A program made the translations under genes and the position numbers. A model generated the notes under the pieces. It made no database searches and was not told where the DNA came from. It saw only the letters and a list, made by a program, of their open reading frames with translations. 64,000 nucleotides of DNA, from positions 35,134,116 through 35,198,115 of the forward strand of contig NC_068347.1 in NCBI RefSeq assembly GCF_014633365.1, given 5' to 3'. Source of the DNA: Diospyros lotus (lineage: Eukaryota > Streptophyta > Magnoliopsida > Ericales > Ebenaceae). Below, piece by piece: positions 33,701 through 45,500 of the stretch. Each line of letters opens with the position of its first letter. Position 1 is the stretch's first letter.

Positions 33701-35422
33701 AAAAAAATAGTTTATATATGGTTCCACAGAGCAAAGAGTTTACAACCTATCATATATGCTGTTATGTCACGAAAACATAAAATCATTATACTGCGTCTGG
33801 TAGGGTTGCTTACATTTGACCAATCTTATTCAGTACCATATTTTATACTTATCAGCTAATGACTTCTATGCCACAAAGAAGAAAAGCTACAGTAGCCCTG
33901 TTCTTTCATAATGCTAAGAAGCTGCAAAAGCATTTTAATACTGTGTTATGGATGATTACCTTATTTCTTTCACATATTCGAGAATATGGTTGAAGTTGGT
34001 CTTCCTTCCTATTGTGTCTCTCCATGCAGCACCCATGCAAAACCGAGTGCTACCAGCTTCTTTTGCCTGCCAGTTAACACAGATATGTCCAAATGATGCT
34101 ACAAGCAAAGAGCAAATGCATTATGCATCAACATGGTAATAAAAGTTGGATACATGTCATATGGGAAATGCTAATCAATCTGCATGATATAATAAGTATC
34201 ACTGGTTAAAAATGGTCAAGGTAGTACCTAAAGCATAACACACTTGGAAAATAATTATGTATGACAGGAACAAAAGGCGAAACAAGGTTTGTTTACTATG
34301 TTTAATAGAGGGATTCGGTCTTAAGATATGTGCTATTCATTGGGCTTGTTTATCATGTACACAAAAACAAAAGGCATAAAAAAAAAGAAATATTTAAGTA
34401 AAAACATGAGAAAAGCAAGTGGAGATTAATGAACCATTTGTTTGTTTGATACTCTCGATAGCTGAAGCTTTAAATCCCAAATGGAAAAACCAATAAGATT
34501 TCTTTAATTCTTATTTGGCCCCAACCTACCCAGACCATTCAACTAAGGTTCGAAGACTGGAAAGGAGTTCCTCCCTTACAAGATGGGCAACATCATCCAG
34601 CTACTCCGTTTTTGTCCATGACTGCTAGACATTTAGAGATTAAATAAAAAGAACTCATAAAATCAGCTCAAGAATGATAGAGGAACTGTACCTTTTGAGC
34701 TGCCTGCAGAACAGCATCCTTGTTCATAAGCTTTTGGGCTTTTAGACCTGTATTATACCTGGAGGATTGAGGACAATACGAACAATCCTCGCTGCATCCA
34801 CCAGTTTTAATAGAAAGAAGAGTACACTGCTGCACTTCTCTGAAGTTGTGAGCATGTCGATGAACTTGGGCCTATAAAGAATGGATTGTAAACCAAATTA
34901 ACAAGCTTTCTATTAGAATTAACAACACGATGGCATTGCCGCATTCCCATTTGTCAAAACCTTACAGATTAACATGAAATCTCAGAAATATAACTGAAAA
35001 TCGCTACTTTCTCTCGCTTCCACAACTTGGAACAGAGCCACAGTTTGAATTACAGATGAGCCACAGTTTGAAACTTGCTAAGCGAGTTTCATTGTTTCAT
35101 CTTTCACAGGAAAGGTTTCTGCTCTACAATTTTGATTTTAGATTTTTCAGCAAACAAACAAGGGAGAACAGAGTAAAGTTAATACAGGTGGAGCGGTTAC
35201 CCCGTGAAAGAGGAGATCCAGAAGAGGGGAGTGGAAAATGGAGTAGATCTGGTCTCGGGTCCAGTCGTTTCTCGGACCTTCTCTAATGGTTCGCTCCGCC
35301 TCAATTGCTGCAGCCGAAGCCAAAGAAGCAGCAGAAGAATAGTGCGATAAATGCAGGTTCATAAACATCCACGGCGACGGCCTTCCATTTCGACGAATTG
35401 CTGATTTAATCGTCAGCATCAT
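24744..35422 (-). CDS. Biotin synthase, mitochondrial (BIO2)
   Basis: Six exons in transcript order: 35422-35201, 34871-34692, 34066-33960, 33537-33332, 26509-26370, 25052-24744. All have GT-AG borders and compatible phases and give 387 residues. Biotin synthase is a radical-SAM enzyme that inserts sulfur into dethiobiotin, the last step of biotin synthesis, and works in plant mitochondria. The N-terminus is rich in Arg/Ser/Ala, fitting a transit peptide. Exon 2 carries the cluster motif C-SED-C-SY-C (CxxxCxxC). Exon 3 has [13 protein letters not shown], exon 4 AYNHNLDTS, exon 5 [13 protein letters not shown], and exon 6 the RFSM and FLAGANSIF core. The sequence is very close to the whole family and no break is seen, so the gene looks functional. 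Intron 4 (26510-33331) is unusually long because it holds a Ty3/Gypsy element, 27495-32909, in the same orientation. Two in-frame ATGs open the protein and the first is used. Confidence 0.95.
27495..27867 (-). repeat. 3' LTR of the BIO2-intron chromovirus
   Basis: Starts TGTCAG and ends GTGACA on the plus strand (TG...CA with TGTCA/TGACA inverted ends). It aligns along its length with 32540-32909, with about 24 substitutions (19 transitions) by eye and three small indels. Confidence 0.92.
27870..27881 (-). other. Polypurine tract of the chromovirus
   Basis: AAGGAGGGGATAT on the minus strand directly before the 3' LTR, the priming site for plus-strand DNA synthesis. Confidence 0.8.
27882..28190 (-). 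pseudogene. Chromodomain region of the chromovirus (broken)
   Basis: After the integrase come [15 protein letters not shown], then [13 protein letters not shown] and VLVRWTN, the usual integrase tail and chromodomain wording. Chromodomains guide integration to marked chromatin. In-frame stops interrupt it after AYKL, after WTN and twice more. The frame ends [10 protein letters not shown], overlapping the polypurine tract, as is common in the family. Confidence 0.75.
28185..29413 (-). pseudogene. Integrase region of the chromovirus (broken)
   Basis: The zinc-binding part is visible as [11 protein letters not shown] and CEVCKWCKH. Core motifs are [10 protein letters not shown] (first acidic residue) and [14 protein letters not shown] (glutamate region), and the segment between reads IISNMDKIF where SDRD is usual, so the second acidic residue may be lost. 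The frame is cut by a stop after THPYSA (28823) and by a frameshift near 28450-28570. Integrase inserts element DNA into the genome, but this copy cannot encode a complete one. Confidence 0.85.
29415..29931 (-). pseudogene. RNase H region of the chromovirus (broken)
   Basis: RT thumb and RNase H segment with [20 protein letters not shown], then [13 protein letters not shown] and LAFISQAL. The catalytic DAS motif is intact. The frame breaks near 29536 before the [20 protein letters not shown] part that starts the next open segment. Confidence 0.85.
29980..30746 (-). pseudogene. Reverse transcriptase region of the chromovirus (broken)
   Basis: Contains [20 protein letters not shown] and [16 protein letters not shown], and after a frameshift near 30140-30160 the catalytic FFDDILV (about 30080-30105). 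Reverse transcriptase copies element RNA to DNA. The DD pair is kept, but the frameshift separates the fingers/palm from the active-site loop, and a stop lies near 29935. Confidence 0.88.
30936..31397 (-). pseudogene. Gag zinc knuckle and protease region of the chromovirus
   Basis: [15 protein letters not shown] is the CCHC knuckle. The protease active site, normally a LIDSGS/T-type motif, reads [14 protein letters not shown]. The catalytic Asp is replaced by Asn and the next residue is also changed, so the protease should be inactive. A stop separates this part from the reverse transcriptase. Confidence 0.8.
31471..32488 (-). pseudogene. Gag region of the chromovirus (broken)
   Basis: The N-terminal part (32488-32282) is a coiled-coil-like segment starting [16 protein letters not shown]. 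The capsid part (32058-31471) has [17 protein letters not shown] and [15 protein letters not shown], the usual Ty3/Gypsy gag words. Stops and frame changes lie between 32058 and 32282 and near 31471-31397. Confidence 0.82.
32524..32536 (-). other. Degenerate primer-binding site of the chromovirus
   Basis: The minus strand reads TTAGTATTAGAG three bases inside the 5' LTR, resembling TGGTATCAGAGC for initiator tRNA-Met with two to three changes. Confidence 0.6.
32540..32909 (-). repeat. 5' LTR of the BIO2-intron chromovirus
   Basis: TGTCAG...GTGACA on the plus strand, about 370 bp. It acts as the promoter-side LTR because gag starts below it on the minus strand. It is read in the same direction as BIO2, so its promoter and polyadenylation signals face along the BIO2 transcript. 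Confidence 0.92.
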
Positions 35423-35999
35423 CTCTCTATCTCTTTCTCTCTACCCGTATCTGCAACTCGACTTATGAAAAATTCAGAGAGAGAGAGAATGAAGGAAGCA
35501 GAAATTGCAAGCACAATTACTGGACGATGAAGAAGCCGAAACCTAGCCGTCCTCCTCCTCCTCCTGCTTCTTCCCTTCCCTTCCCTTCCCTTAGATACGC
35601 CACTGGTCGCGGGCCATGCCATAGGGATGACACTTCATATTATATTATAAATCATCGATACAAAACAGCTCTCTATTTCCATCGAACAATTGCTGCTTTG
35701 TTAACCAAAGCCCACAAAAATTGACCTTACCATGTCAAAATCAAATTACAGTCTCCATACTGCACCCCACATTTCTCATTCTCAGTTGGTCAAGAAAAGC
35801 TGGCACTTGATGAATGATAGGATCTGCTTTCAGTTTCGGAGAATCAAACCAACTCCCACTGGCTGCTCCACCACCACCACGGTTGGAAACTTTTCTAAAT
35901 TAGAAACATCCTTCCCCTTTCGTCTTACTATTTAAAATTATTGCACGATTTCATAGAATGTATAAAATTTGCTCAAATTTTGTTAATGTATTTTCATAT
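35423..35999 (-). promoter_or_regulatory. 5' UTR and upstream region of BIO2
   Basis: CT-rich sequence (35423-35470 on the plus strand shows AGAGA/CTCTC runs) precedes the ATG. TCCTCCTCC and TTCCCTTCCC direct repeats lie at about 35549-35590. No other gene was recognised, and the 65-67-residue frames here are low complexity. Confidence 0.35.
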
Positions 36000-36365
36000 T
36001 TTTGTACATAATTATTTAAATTTTTTATTATTTCAATTATTACTTGTATTTTTATATTTAATTTAATTTTTATATTTTATTTTTTTATATGATAATTTAA
36101 ATTTTTCGTTGAAAAAAAATAATAAATTCACTTATCTTACTTTATATTTTTTTATATATTAAAATATAAAAATTAAATTAACTTAAAAATACATATACAA
36201 ATATATAATTAAAATAACAAAAAATCGAAAGATCATACTAAAAAAAATTAAAATATAAAAAATTAAATTAAATCCAAAATACAAATTTAGAAAAACAATT
36301 GAAATAATAAAAAATTAAATAATCATACAAAAAAAACATAAAAATATATGATTGGCCAATAAAAT
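36000..36365. repeat. AT-rich foldback repeat, family C (copy 3)
   Basis: Left arm TTTTTATTATTTCAATTATTAC, right arm inverted AATTGAAATAATAAAAAATT, with an AATTAAATTAACTTAAAAATAC core. Parallel to 56525-56995 and 57225-57560. Confidence 0.5.
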
Positions 36366-38989
36366 TTACATCAAAATTTTATGAATTTTAAAAATAAATT
36401 TCTTCATAATATACACTTAACTTTTATTTTTAATATTGTTTTATATTTTATAAATAAAATATAAACTATTAATATGTAAAAATTTAAATGTGTTGCTTAA
36501 TATTAACTGTCAAGAGACAAAATTACCCCTACTTGCCTAAATTAATCATTAAACCACTATTTGCCTCAAAACAATATTCCAGTCGTGGAGTGAGTGAAAC
36601 CCAATGAGATTATTTTTATTTTTTATTATAAAATGTGAAAAACTCAAAAAATCTCTTTACCAACTTACCCTCCTCATCCTCTAAAACTCACAATCCCCGT
36701 GTTTAACGATCTTGAGAACAAACAAATTTGCCGCAAATCAAAACTCAAAAAATGTGACCTCTCAAATAGACAAATTCATCACAATTGATTGCACATTCTC
36801 GCACAATAGCAAAATCAAACCCATAATCTTGCAGTATTTTAAACTCCCATACACGTGCAATGAACTGTCTATAATACCCCGAATGGTTATTTTATTCTAG
36901 GATTAGATAAAACCGAATAGTGGGTTAAACTAAACAAGGGATAATGTCACAATCAAGATAATACTTCTTAGGCTATCCTTCAACCAAACGTGCTGTTACA
37001 GACTAAAAAGCTTTCCCAAAAAGGCAGCAATGAACTTAGACATGGGAAGGCATTGTTTAACTACACTCCAACCTCAATCATCCATTTAAGTCACAAACAG
37101 GAAAAATAATTGATCCACAATTACAAGTTGATTGTTTGGCAAGCACCAAGTCTACTAACATCATCCCAACCAACCATGCCCCAGGAAGCATGACAGCAAA
37201 ACGCACAAATACTCCACAAAATCAAGCTCGGTTAACAGATGCATTGAATATAATACACAAAAGAAAAGACCACCTTGCCATGAAAAGACAACATATTATA
37301 CATCATAAAGATCCTCTGCAAGCAATTTTCGAAGCATTGTTTCCTTGCATTGTTGTGTAGTTGGCGTTTCTTACAGTAACAACTCTCATTCTCAGCTGTC
37401 GATTGTGTCTAGGGATTAGGCAAAACACATTTCACAATGTATCTCATGGGCTCTTTCGTGTCAAAAACCATTCTTCGAATGATTCCCTAATGACACCATA
37501 CAACATCATCATGTCAGGCAACGTGATTAGGCAGCTCAACAGTCCTGGTCAAATGCGACAAACATAGCTATAATTTCATGCACTTCAAGAGAGTTGTCTC
37601 TTTTAAGTACTTCCATCACCAATTCTGCGGTGTGGAGTGATTAGGGTACAAAATAGGGGGAGGGAAACAAACTCAAGTGCATTTCTACATTCTATAAGTT
37701 GCCTGGAGGGTTTATAGGTCTTCAGGAACAACTGAACCATACAGATGTTCAACCTGAATAGAAATTGATGAACATACCGTGCGTAAGAAAAATAATAATG
37801 ATAAATCATAGCTAGAAAGAGCCAAAAACGCACATGTTTGAATCAGTTTAAAAAGAAACAAATGATGTGCAGGGTTTGCTTTTGTTGGCTCTACTTGTCA
37901 AACTCCCTGCCGTGATTCATGAGTTTGGAGCCTCTATTTGGAAGAGGAAAGATATCAAGGAAGAATTCAAACTCACAAACCCCAGTTTTTTGGCATAAAA
38001 CCAGAGGAGAAATAGGACAGCCACCTTCTCAATGTTGCACTAAAAGTTTGCCATCAGTTGCAGATTTCCAGCTACTTCAAATGCAACTCCCAGCCACCTG
38101 ACCGAAAAATATTTGGATCTAAAAAATTTAAGTGGCAAATCATGAGGGTAATTAAATTCTGAGGATAAAAAAAAATCAATGTGAAGCACAAGAAGCCCCC
38201 GCCTAGTGGGAATAAACATTGGCGTAGTTGTTATTGATGTTGTGCAAACAAAAATAGCAACAGGGAACTGGAACATGGCACATATTAAGCTGTCATTTAT
38301 ATCTCGAACAATATAGTGGAGTTCATCTCTATTCAATTGCACTGAATTTTATATTCAATCATTAAGTATGCTCTCTCAATGCTTTTGTCAAAGAAAACAC
38401 AAACACCGTAATTCTTCTGGTAAGTAAATCTCATAATGAGTTTAAAGCCACGATCACCATTAAGAACCGATGCTTAGAAGCACACACCACAATTGTCTTT
38501 CTTCTGCAGATGATGTAGTCACTGTCTTAACATGGCAAGGAGCATCTTTAATGATATATCTAAAAAAGGATTGGGATAAGAAATCATACACACTGGCACA
38601 AAAAGTAAATAACTTTCCTTCAATTTTCATTTGTTGCAAATTTCAAACTAAAAATTTGCGGTTTAAGAGTTCAGCTTTAAAGACCAACAAAAACTTCCAC
38701 CTTATGTTCATTGTCCATCAATCTAGGAGGCATACTTTACTCTGCCAATCCTGGGCACAGAGAGATGTAACATGTCAACTGTGTTGGAAATGTAAATTAG
38801 CTAATATTTCACATGCAATGGAGGATCTTGCAAACCTCTAAAAATACATAAGAAGCATCTTAAAATTGTTCTAAGACTGAAGCATTGAGTTGGGAGGCTT
38901 TTACGAAGTAAAGCCACCCTCCTAGAGGCTTTGTCAAGCTTAATTTTGATAATTTAAATAATGTTTCCTAAAGTCTTTTTTGCTTACTC
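36366..38989. other. Intergenic sequence, no gene established
   Basis: Moderate AT content and no family recognised. At about 37720-37765 on the minus strand a TATTCAG acceptor precedes VEHLYGSVVPEDL and a stop, which looks like a last exon, but no partner exons were found. Frames at 38040-38342 and 38470-38841 lack family features. Confidence 0.3.
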
Positions 38990-39535
38990 TAATTAGGTGT
39001 TAGGGTTTTATTCATAGTGTTTAGGTTTTATATATACTCTCCTAGTATTATTATTAATACTTTTAGATTTTTGTTCAGTTTCGTAATAGGAAAAGGATTT
39101 CCTAATCTTAGTAAGAACAGGTCACTAGAAATTTATAAATACTATTGCAATATCTCTTTCTCGTAAGTGAATGAATATCTTCAGTTTTCTCTAAGCATTG
39201 ATACTTTCTTTGAATTGTGTGATGCAATTATAACCCTAGGTGCGATGCCTAAAAGATATCTTTCTCTTTCGCTCTGGTCTTTCAATCTCTGCTTCTTTTT
39301 TTCATAACCCTACTTCCAACCCTATTCTCAGTCTCAGCCTCAATTTTCATCTTTTCAGCCTCCTTTTACTTCTACATTGCCCCCAACGCATTGCATATCA
39401 AAATTCTAGCTTTTTTCAACAATTTCCCCTACCATTCTAACTCTCATAAGCCTCCCATCAGTCTTAGTAGGATTCCAGATCTGTCCTACATCAATAATGT
39501 TTGTAACTTGAAAACCTTGTGAGCATATATTCTAG
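38990..39535 (+). repeat. Probable copia-type LTR remnant
   Basis: TGTTAGGGTTTT start, TATATATACTCTCC and TTTATAAATACTATTGC TATA-like boxes, then CTCTTTCTCGTAAGTGAATG as in plant copia LTR R regions. A weak primer-binding-like GATATCAGACC follows at about 39547. Limits are approximate. Confidence 0.4.
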
Positions 39536-40229
39536 CAGAGCATGATATCAGACCATCATAAAGGCCAAGAGCAGATGAAAAGAAAAATTACTCTGTCAGC
39601 AATTGGATATATACTATTGAGTCATGACTCCTGTCATATACATAAAAATAAGAGATTATAAAAAGGAAAGTGATGAACATGATCTTCAGCAGTGCATAAA
39701 CCTGTCACATATATTAAGATGCACAAATTGCCAAAGTCACTACACTTAATAGCCTGATATAAACTAAAGACTTGGTGGTAATTCCCAGTATGAACCTAAA
39801 CAACATGATGCACCAACAACGTGCAGCAAAATTACTATTGAAGTGTATTATTTTATCATTTTTAGAGGGGTACATTAAACTGCTAACAGAGTGGATGAGC
39901 AGAATGAGGCAAAAATTAGAAAAGAAAGGAAGGATGCGAATTAAGTTTGGGATAATATGCATTTCAGGAGGATATATTGGTTAATACACTCCTATTTTAT
40001 GTTTTCATAGAAACAACAGAAAAAGATATGGATCTCCCTATGATCTAATCCATTTTAAAGCTGCTTAATAAATTCCTCATTTTCAGGAAGAGAACACACA
40101 ATCATATTTTTTACAAAATAGAGCACTATTTTAATAAAAATATTTCAATCAAGTCCCCTTGAGGTAGAGGAAAAGGTGCATGCACCCCAATGACATGTTT
40201 TAACCTAATGGATTCAGGTGTATCCAACA
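39536..40229. other. Intergenic sequence, no gene seen
   Basis: No coding segment recognised. The frames at 39714-39984 on both strands are mutual shadows. Confidence 0.3.
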
Positions 40230-40241
40230 TGGTATCATAGC
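40230..40241 (+). other. Primer-binding site of a TRIM element
   Basis: TGGTATCATAGC, one change from the initiator tRNA-Met primer-binding site. Followed by GATCCTGAGTTCAAAACTCACC and ATGCTGGACATGCTTGGGCC words typical of the internal part of plant TRIMs. Confidence 0.65.
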
Positions 40242-40438
40242 AAGCAACGATCCTGAGTTCAAAACTCACCACAAACCCAATATTTAACATGCTGGACATG
40301 CTTGGGCCAGTTATGGAGTGAAGCCTGACCACATGTGAGGGGGTGTGTTGAAAGTAAAAATAATAATACAAAAAATAAAGTTAACCCTCTATCTAATAGT
40401 ATAAACTTTTAGATGAAATGGTGGTTAACAATTCAACA
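40230..40438 (+). mobile_element. TRIM (terminal-repeat retrotransposon in miniature) remnant
   Basis: Primer-binding site (40230), a tiny internal region of about 100 bp, a polypurine tract TGAGGGGG (40336-40343) and a 93-bp 3' LTR, TGTTGAAAG...TTCAACA (40346-40438). TRIMs are non-autonomous and carry no genes. The 5' LTR should lie at 40140-40229 but is unrecognisable or replaced. Confidence 0.65.
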
Positions 40439-41964
40439 CTATGTTTAGTAGAGAACCATTGGTTGAACTGGCGGTTCTCTACAACACTTAAAAAATTCTA
40501 GGTTCTTGATATAAAGGGATGAAGCAAGAGGTGCTATTTGAACCAGCAGATCTTAGGAAGCAATCACAATCAAAATGCATATACATTTTGGTTATGGCAG
40601 CTTTAAGGATTGTAGATGCTTTGTAAGACTATCCGTACACACACACACACCGATGTGAGAGATTACTTGCTTTCCTCAAAATAAACAATGCCCAGTAGCC
40701 CTGGGTTTCAGAAGCTAATGAATCCCTAAAAATTGACTTGAAAAACTAAATAACTCACTTTAACCCAATACAGTAACTGAAATGCAGACTTCATATTCAC
40801 AGACCACATATTGCTGCATTGCCATTAATGAAAAACCCCTGGTTAAACCACTAGCTCTTTAAGTCATAACACTTGAGAAAAAAAAAAAAATTAAGAGTTG
40901 AAGAGAACCACTGTTCTCTGCTGAGTACAGCCACATTGGCCTTTCTTCCAGCATAGCTTGTGTGAAATGGTGCTAGATTGGTAATATTTTCAAACTGATA
41001 GTATTTTCATAATTATTTATTAAATAGTGCTATTTTTGTAAAAAGATTCACATAATCAATCATGACACCAAAAATAAAGAAAAGGTATAGATCTATTGAC
41101 CGTCTATCCATTTTAGGGCTGCTTAAGTGAATTCCTTACTTTCAGGAAGAGAACATACACTAATCAACCATAACTGCCAACAAAAGACATTATCCTATCT
41201 ATGATGTACCATATGACCATAAAACATCACATGAGCAACCAATCAATACAAAGAAAAGCCCTTCCTATATAACTGAACTCAAATACCAATTCTTCCTTGT
41301 TCAGTTGTTCTCCTTTTACATTAACTGCTAAATTATTAGTACAACAAAGTTCAAATAGAACTATTCTCTGAGGCACTAGAATGCTCACCTGGGGCTACGA
41401 AATGTATGCACAATAACAGATCCTATCTTTTTGTCATTGCCTTTCACATGTAGTAAGCCACATATATCTCAATATACTTGAGATTACAATATATCAAACC
41501 CAAAAAATCCTCTAAATTATTCTCCTTGCCATATTTTCAATATCCTAACAGCTTTGGTGCCCATTTCATCCTCCAAAATTTGCAATTCAGTAAGCTGTAT
41601 TAAATGGATAAGTTGTACATTGATTTCATCTAACTAATTTGGTATGATCCAAAATAGATTTAATAGGAGTCCTTATATCAATTAGCCATCATTAAAAAAA
41701 AAAAAACAAAACAAAAGGCAAAGTTCTGGAAAGGTTCATACCATACACACAGATCACAGTTTTTAAGAAAGTAAAGCAAAACCAACATAAAAGGATACCC
41801 AAACAAGGCAAGCAAGAGATAGTAAATGTTTACCTTCAGCACATGAAACTCCATACTTCCAAGGACCCTCACCATTCACCCCAAAAAATCTCCTTTCTTT
41901 CTTATGGCAAGAAACATCACTTTACAATTCTCCACACTGATGTGCTGCATCAAGCCTGAAGTTC
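40439..41964. other. Downstream region of the KANL2-like gene
   Basis: Probably includes its 3' UTR (just below 41965 on the minus strand). CACACACACACAC lies at about 40638-40650. No other coding region recognised. Confidence 0.3.
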
Positions 41965-44900
41965 TCAGTCACAGTTTTCTTCTTCAACCATAACACTGTC
42001 TCCATTTTCCTTCAATGAAGCTCTTCTTTTGGCTTGAATCTGGTGCACACATTCTGCTACTATGACATGGAATCTTGGAGCAACCTTGCTTGATGAAGAG
42101 GCATGGAGACCTGCCTTCTTCAGCAAGCGCTGAGCTTTCTGAAGGTGGACATTGCAAAATGCGGGAACCCTGGCCCGCAATATAGGCCTTCCACAGGTTA
42201 TTGGTCCAGCCTGTGCACTAGATAACCAACATCATGATTAGCAAAAAAAAAAATCTCAAGTAGTACTTCATGGATCAACATAATTATACAAGGGACAAAA
42301 ACATCACATAGTCAGTTAATGAATGGTGTAGTGCTATATTTGCAGTGCTTAATATGTCAAGAAACATGCCACCTGAAATTTTCAGAAAAAAACTATCCAC
42401 TAATCTACAATCCTTGACTTCCAGAACAGCCCAGGAGTACAGAGCACTTCAAAATATTTAACATCTGAAAGAAAAAAGAAACTTCAATTCATCATTCATT
42501 GTACTACAATTCATATAGAAGGTCAAGTCTTGATGCTCGGAAACTCCTATAGTAATTAGCAAATTGTAAGACCTTTACCAAAAAAAATTAAAACTGTGTG
42601 TGTGTCTGTCTGTCAGTGAGTACAAGGGGGCCAGAGCAATGAAACAGTGAAACAGAACAGAATCTACAACAATGTTAAGTCTTATAGTTGTCTTATAAAA
42701 TTTTCTTTTTGGCTTTAACAAAATCTCACAATCACCTAAGGCGTTGAATGCAGTTTTATATTTTAAGCATATTGTGAATTCCAAGAGTAACATCCTTGTT
42801 AATCCATATTTTTGGATTATTAATCCAAGAAACTGGGATGAAAAAAAAAATGAACTGTGTGCTTCATACACAACAGCTTGAAACTGAGACTTGACTGCCA
42901 ATTGAGAAATAAATGGCCTGGTCAAAATTTAGATCTTTAGGCAAAAGCCCTTTATTTCCATCCTTTTGAGCAGTTATTAGAGATATTCATAAAAATTGAC
43001 TCATTAGACTATTGCCAATGCATTCACCTTTTGCATGAGAAAAATCTCAACACATAAGGCACTGTGGCAATGTATCTCATATGTGTAGGATATGTTACCT
43101 GATCTCTCTATTGGGCATTATGTACTACTACAGTGCTGTTGAATTTTGTTTCCTACCAATGAAGCTGATCAGGCATCTTTCATGTAACACCTACAATAAA
43201 CAAGGAAAGGAGAAAGAGGAGGGAAAGACAGTTTGGGGGGGGGGGGGGGGGGGGGGGGGGAGATGCACTCACAAATAAAGAGTTCTAATTTATGACAAAA
43301 CTGAGCCAACCTATCCATTAACGGAGGAAATTCTACATTAAGTGGTAGGTTCCTTGAACTGGTAGTATTCAAAGCACTTGATAAATACAGCCAACCATCA
43401 TATTAGAATTTTTTTTGTTCAAAGCTATTACTATTTATTAAAGAAAATATTACTGGCTTACTACTACTCCTAAATTATTTATCAAAACACTACAGGTTGT
43501 TTTACATCAGCATAAAACTGTTGGTCAAACAAGTACTTCCTTAAAAGGACTGGTGCTTCAACCAGTGGTTCTTTAAAAAGAAAATAATCACTAGTTCAAC
43601 CAGTGGTTTTAACTTGAAGAGTAATAGTTCAGAAATTAATTTGATTTTGGTAGTAATTTAGTAAATTTTTTTATAAATAGTAGTAGTTTTGAAGAAAAAT
43701 AAGCATACCGCACCAAGCCAGTAAGTCAACTTTGTTGTCAGTGTCCCAGCTCTCATTATTTCAAGACCCAAAAAGCACTTACGGAAAACTTTAATGCAGC
43801 TGAGTTTAGAATTTAAAGCCAAGTACAAATTTTGCATAACAATTTAAAACTTCAAATCACCTTCTATTGAGCTCATTCAGCATTCAATGATATATCAGGT
43901 CTCCAAACCTACATCATATACTTAATTTTAAGTCAAACTCGACTACCTTTAAAAAAAAAAAAAACTTCTAGTAAAAGATCCATTAAAGTTATTGGGGAAT
44001 TTTCACGCATCCCTAATCCACAACAAAGAAAGTGAAAGAGATTATATCCAACCTGGACATATCTGGATAACGTTGACAAGCAAGTTAACTGAGATATGAA
44101 TGTATCAGCAAATATAATTTGGAAATCCAAGTTAAATTCTAAGACACAATAAGATACGAATCAAACTCCACCACAGAGACTCTGGCACCTTGTAAGAAAA
44201 TAGCAGCACAATAAACTATTCAAAAAGGCATAACATTCAAAAGAAAAGCTATCCAAAATTTGAACCAAGCTGTAGACCCATATTCACTATAGATTAGGAT
44301 CACATGAACTGAATATGGACCAGCCTGTGGACTTGAGAAGGAACGGTAGACTCTCAACTAGGTGAAAACGACCTTCCAAAATTTTAAACTAGGGTCTAGA
44401 TCCATGGCTCAGCGTCTCAGCTATTCCTAGGGCCCCATTCAGAGCCAACAAAACACAGATAAATACTATAAATTTCCAAACATAAAAGGAGAAAAATAAA
44501 TCCGGGTTAAGACGCAGCGCTGTGTTAGGTCAAAACCCCAGAAAGAATCATTTCAATTAAAGTTGAATCCTCTAAGTACGATAAGTATAGCTACATAAAG
44601 AAAATTTCTCTTACCCCAAAAGGAATTTAATAATTTCTTATGGTTGGAACTTGAGAAGGGAGAGAAGACAGTAAAACTAAAAAAGTTTCCTCCTTCGGTG
44701 TTCGGTTATGGAGAGGAGAGGAAATGGAAATGAATTGGGAAATACATTTTTCTTCTGGGTTTTCTTTACCTTCTAACTCCCATATGCGTAGCAATTGTTA
44801 CTCCGTTATTTTCTTTCCAATTTTCCCTTCGAAATCAAGTAGGGAAAGTCATCTTTTAGTTCCCTCTCTCTATGTTTTCTCTTCTATTTCCCCAAATTCC

Positions 44901-45500
44901 AAATAGGGTAAGCAGAAATCCAGAAAAAGAAACGGAAGAGCTAAGAAATGGAAGAGAAATGAGAGTCTGAAACCTCTTGATGACGTATTCGCAGGGCTTG
45001 TAGAGGACTTGCTTAGGGTCCGAGAGAATGTGGAGATGACAGAACCTCGTAAGGGCCATGGCCTTGAGCGAGCAGCCGTGGAAGGCGCACAGAGCGTTCG
45101 CCTCAACCGCGTCGTGCGAGACTTCCTTTTCCTTCTCCTTTTCCTTCTCTTGCTCAACCCTAAACGGAGAGCGGCCAAACTTCCAGATGTACTCTCTGTG
45201 TTTTGCCCTAATTTCTTCCATCATGGCCCAATAATGGGTGCTGTAGACCTTAGTGAGCTGGTTGAGGTTGTGCAGGCGGCGCCGGATGACTTCCTCGCGA
45301 GTGAGGTGAGAGGAATTGGAGAGGTAAACGTCTTCCGGGGCGGGTTTTATAGGGAGAGATGAGGAATTAGGGTTTCGGTCGCCGGATTTTGAGGCGGTGA
45401 CCCTAGGGCTTGTGAAGCCCGATGGAACAGCTGCGAATCCCAAATTGGGTTGCTTTGACGGTGATGAGTGTCGCTGGAGGCGGTGCTGAGAGGAAGCCAT
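41965..45500 (-). CDS. KANL2/INO80D-like zf-C3Hc3H protein
   Basis: Two exons, 45500-44974 and 42217-41965, encode 259 residues. The junction AAGAG|GTTTCAG ... CTAG|TGCACAG restores VIK-S-AQAGPITCGRP. Residues 1-60 are Ser/Pro-rich. A helical segment, TREEVIRRRLHNLNQLTKVY, spans 67-86. Cysteines and histidines at about 138 (CAFHGC), 154 (CHLH), 170 (PCEYV), CGRPIL and FCNVHLQKA form the C3Hc3H zinc-finger domain found in KANSL2 and INO80 subunit D. Such proteins are nuclear and sit in chromatin-modifying complexes. In plants the assignment to INO80 is by homology only. An EKEKEKEKE run lies at 117-126. The 2.76-kb intron holds a 26-bp G/C homopolymer. A GA-rich 5' UTR precedes the ATG. Confidence 0.87.
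43235..43260. repeat. G26 homopolymer in the KANL2-like intron
   Basis: Twenty-six consecutive G on the plus strand (C on the gene's sense strand), flanked by purine-rich GGAAAGGAGAAAGAGGAGGG. Length is likely uncertain in sequencing. Confidence 0.9.

Noticed and set aside
37720..37765. Last-exon-like VEHLYGSVVPEDL segment (minus)
   Set aside because: Acceptor and stop fit, but no upstream exons or family match could be found. Too short to support alone.
40240..40275. tRNA-like GAGTTCAAAACTC motif
   Set aside because: It belongs to the TRIM internal region. No acceptor stem or A-box is present.
44856..45178. Alternative frames across exon 1 of the KANL2-like gene
   Set aside because: They overlap the recognised zinc-finger coding frame and continue into the intron without family features.
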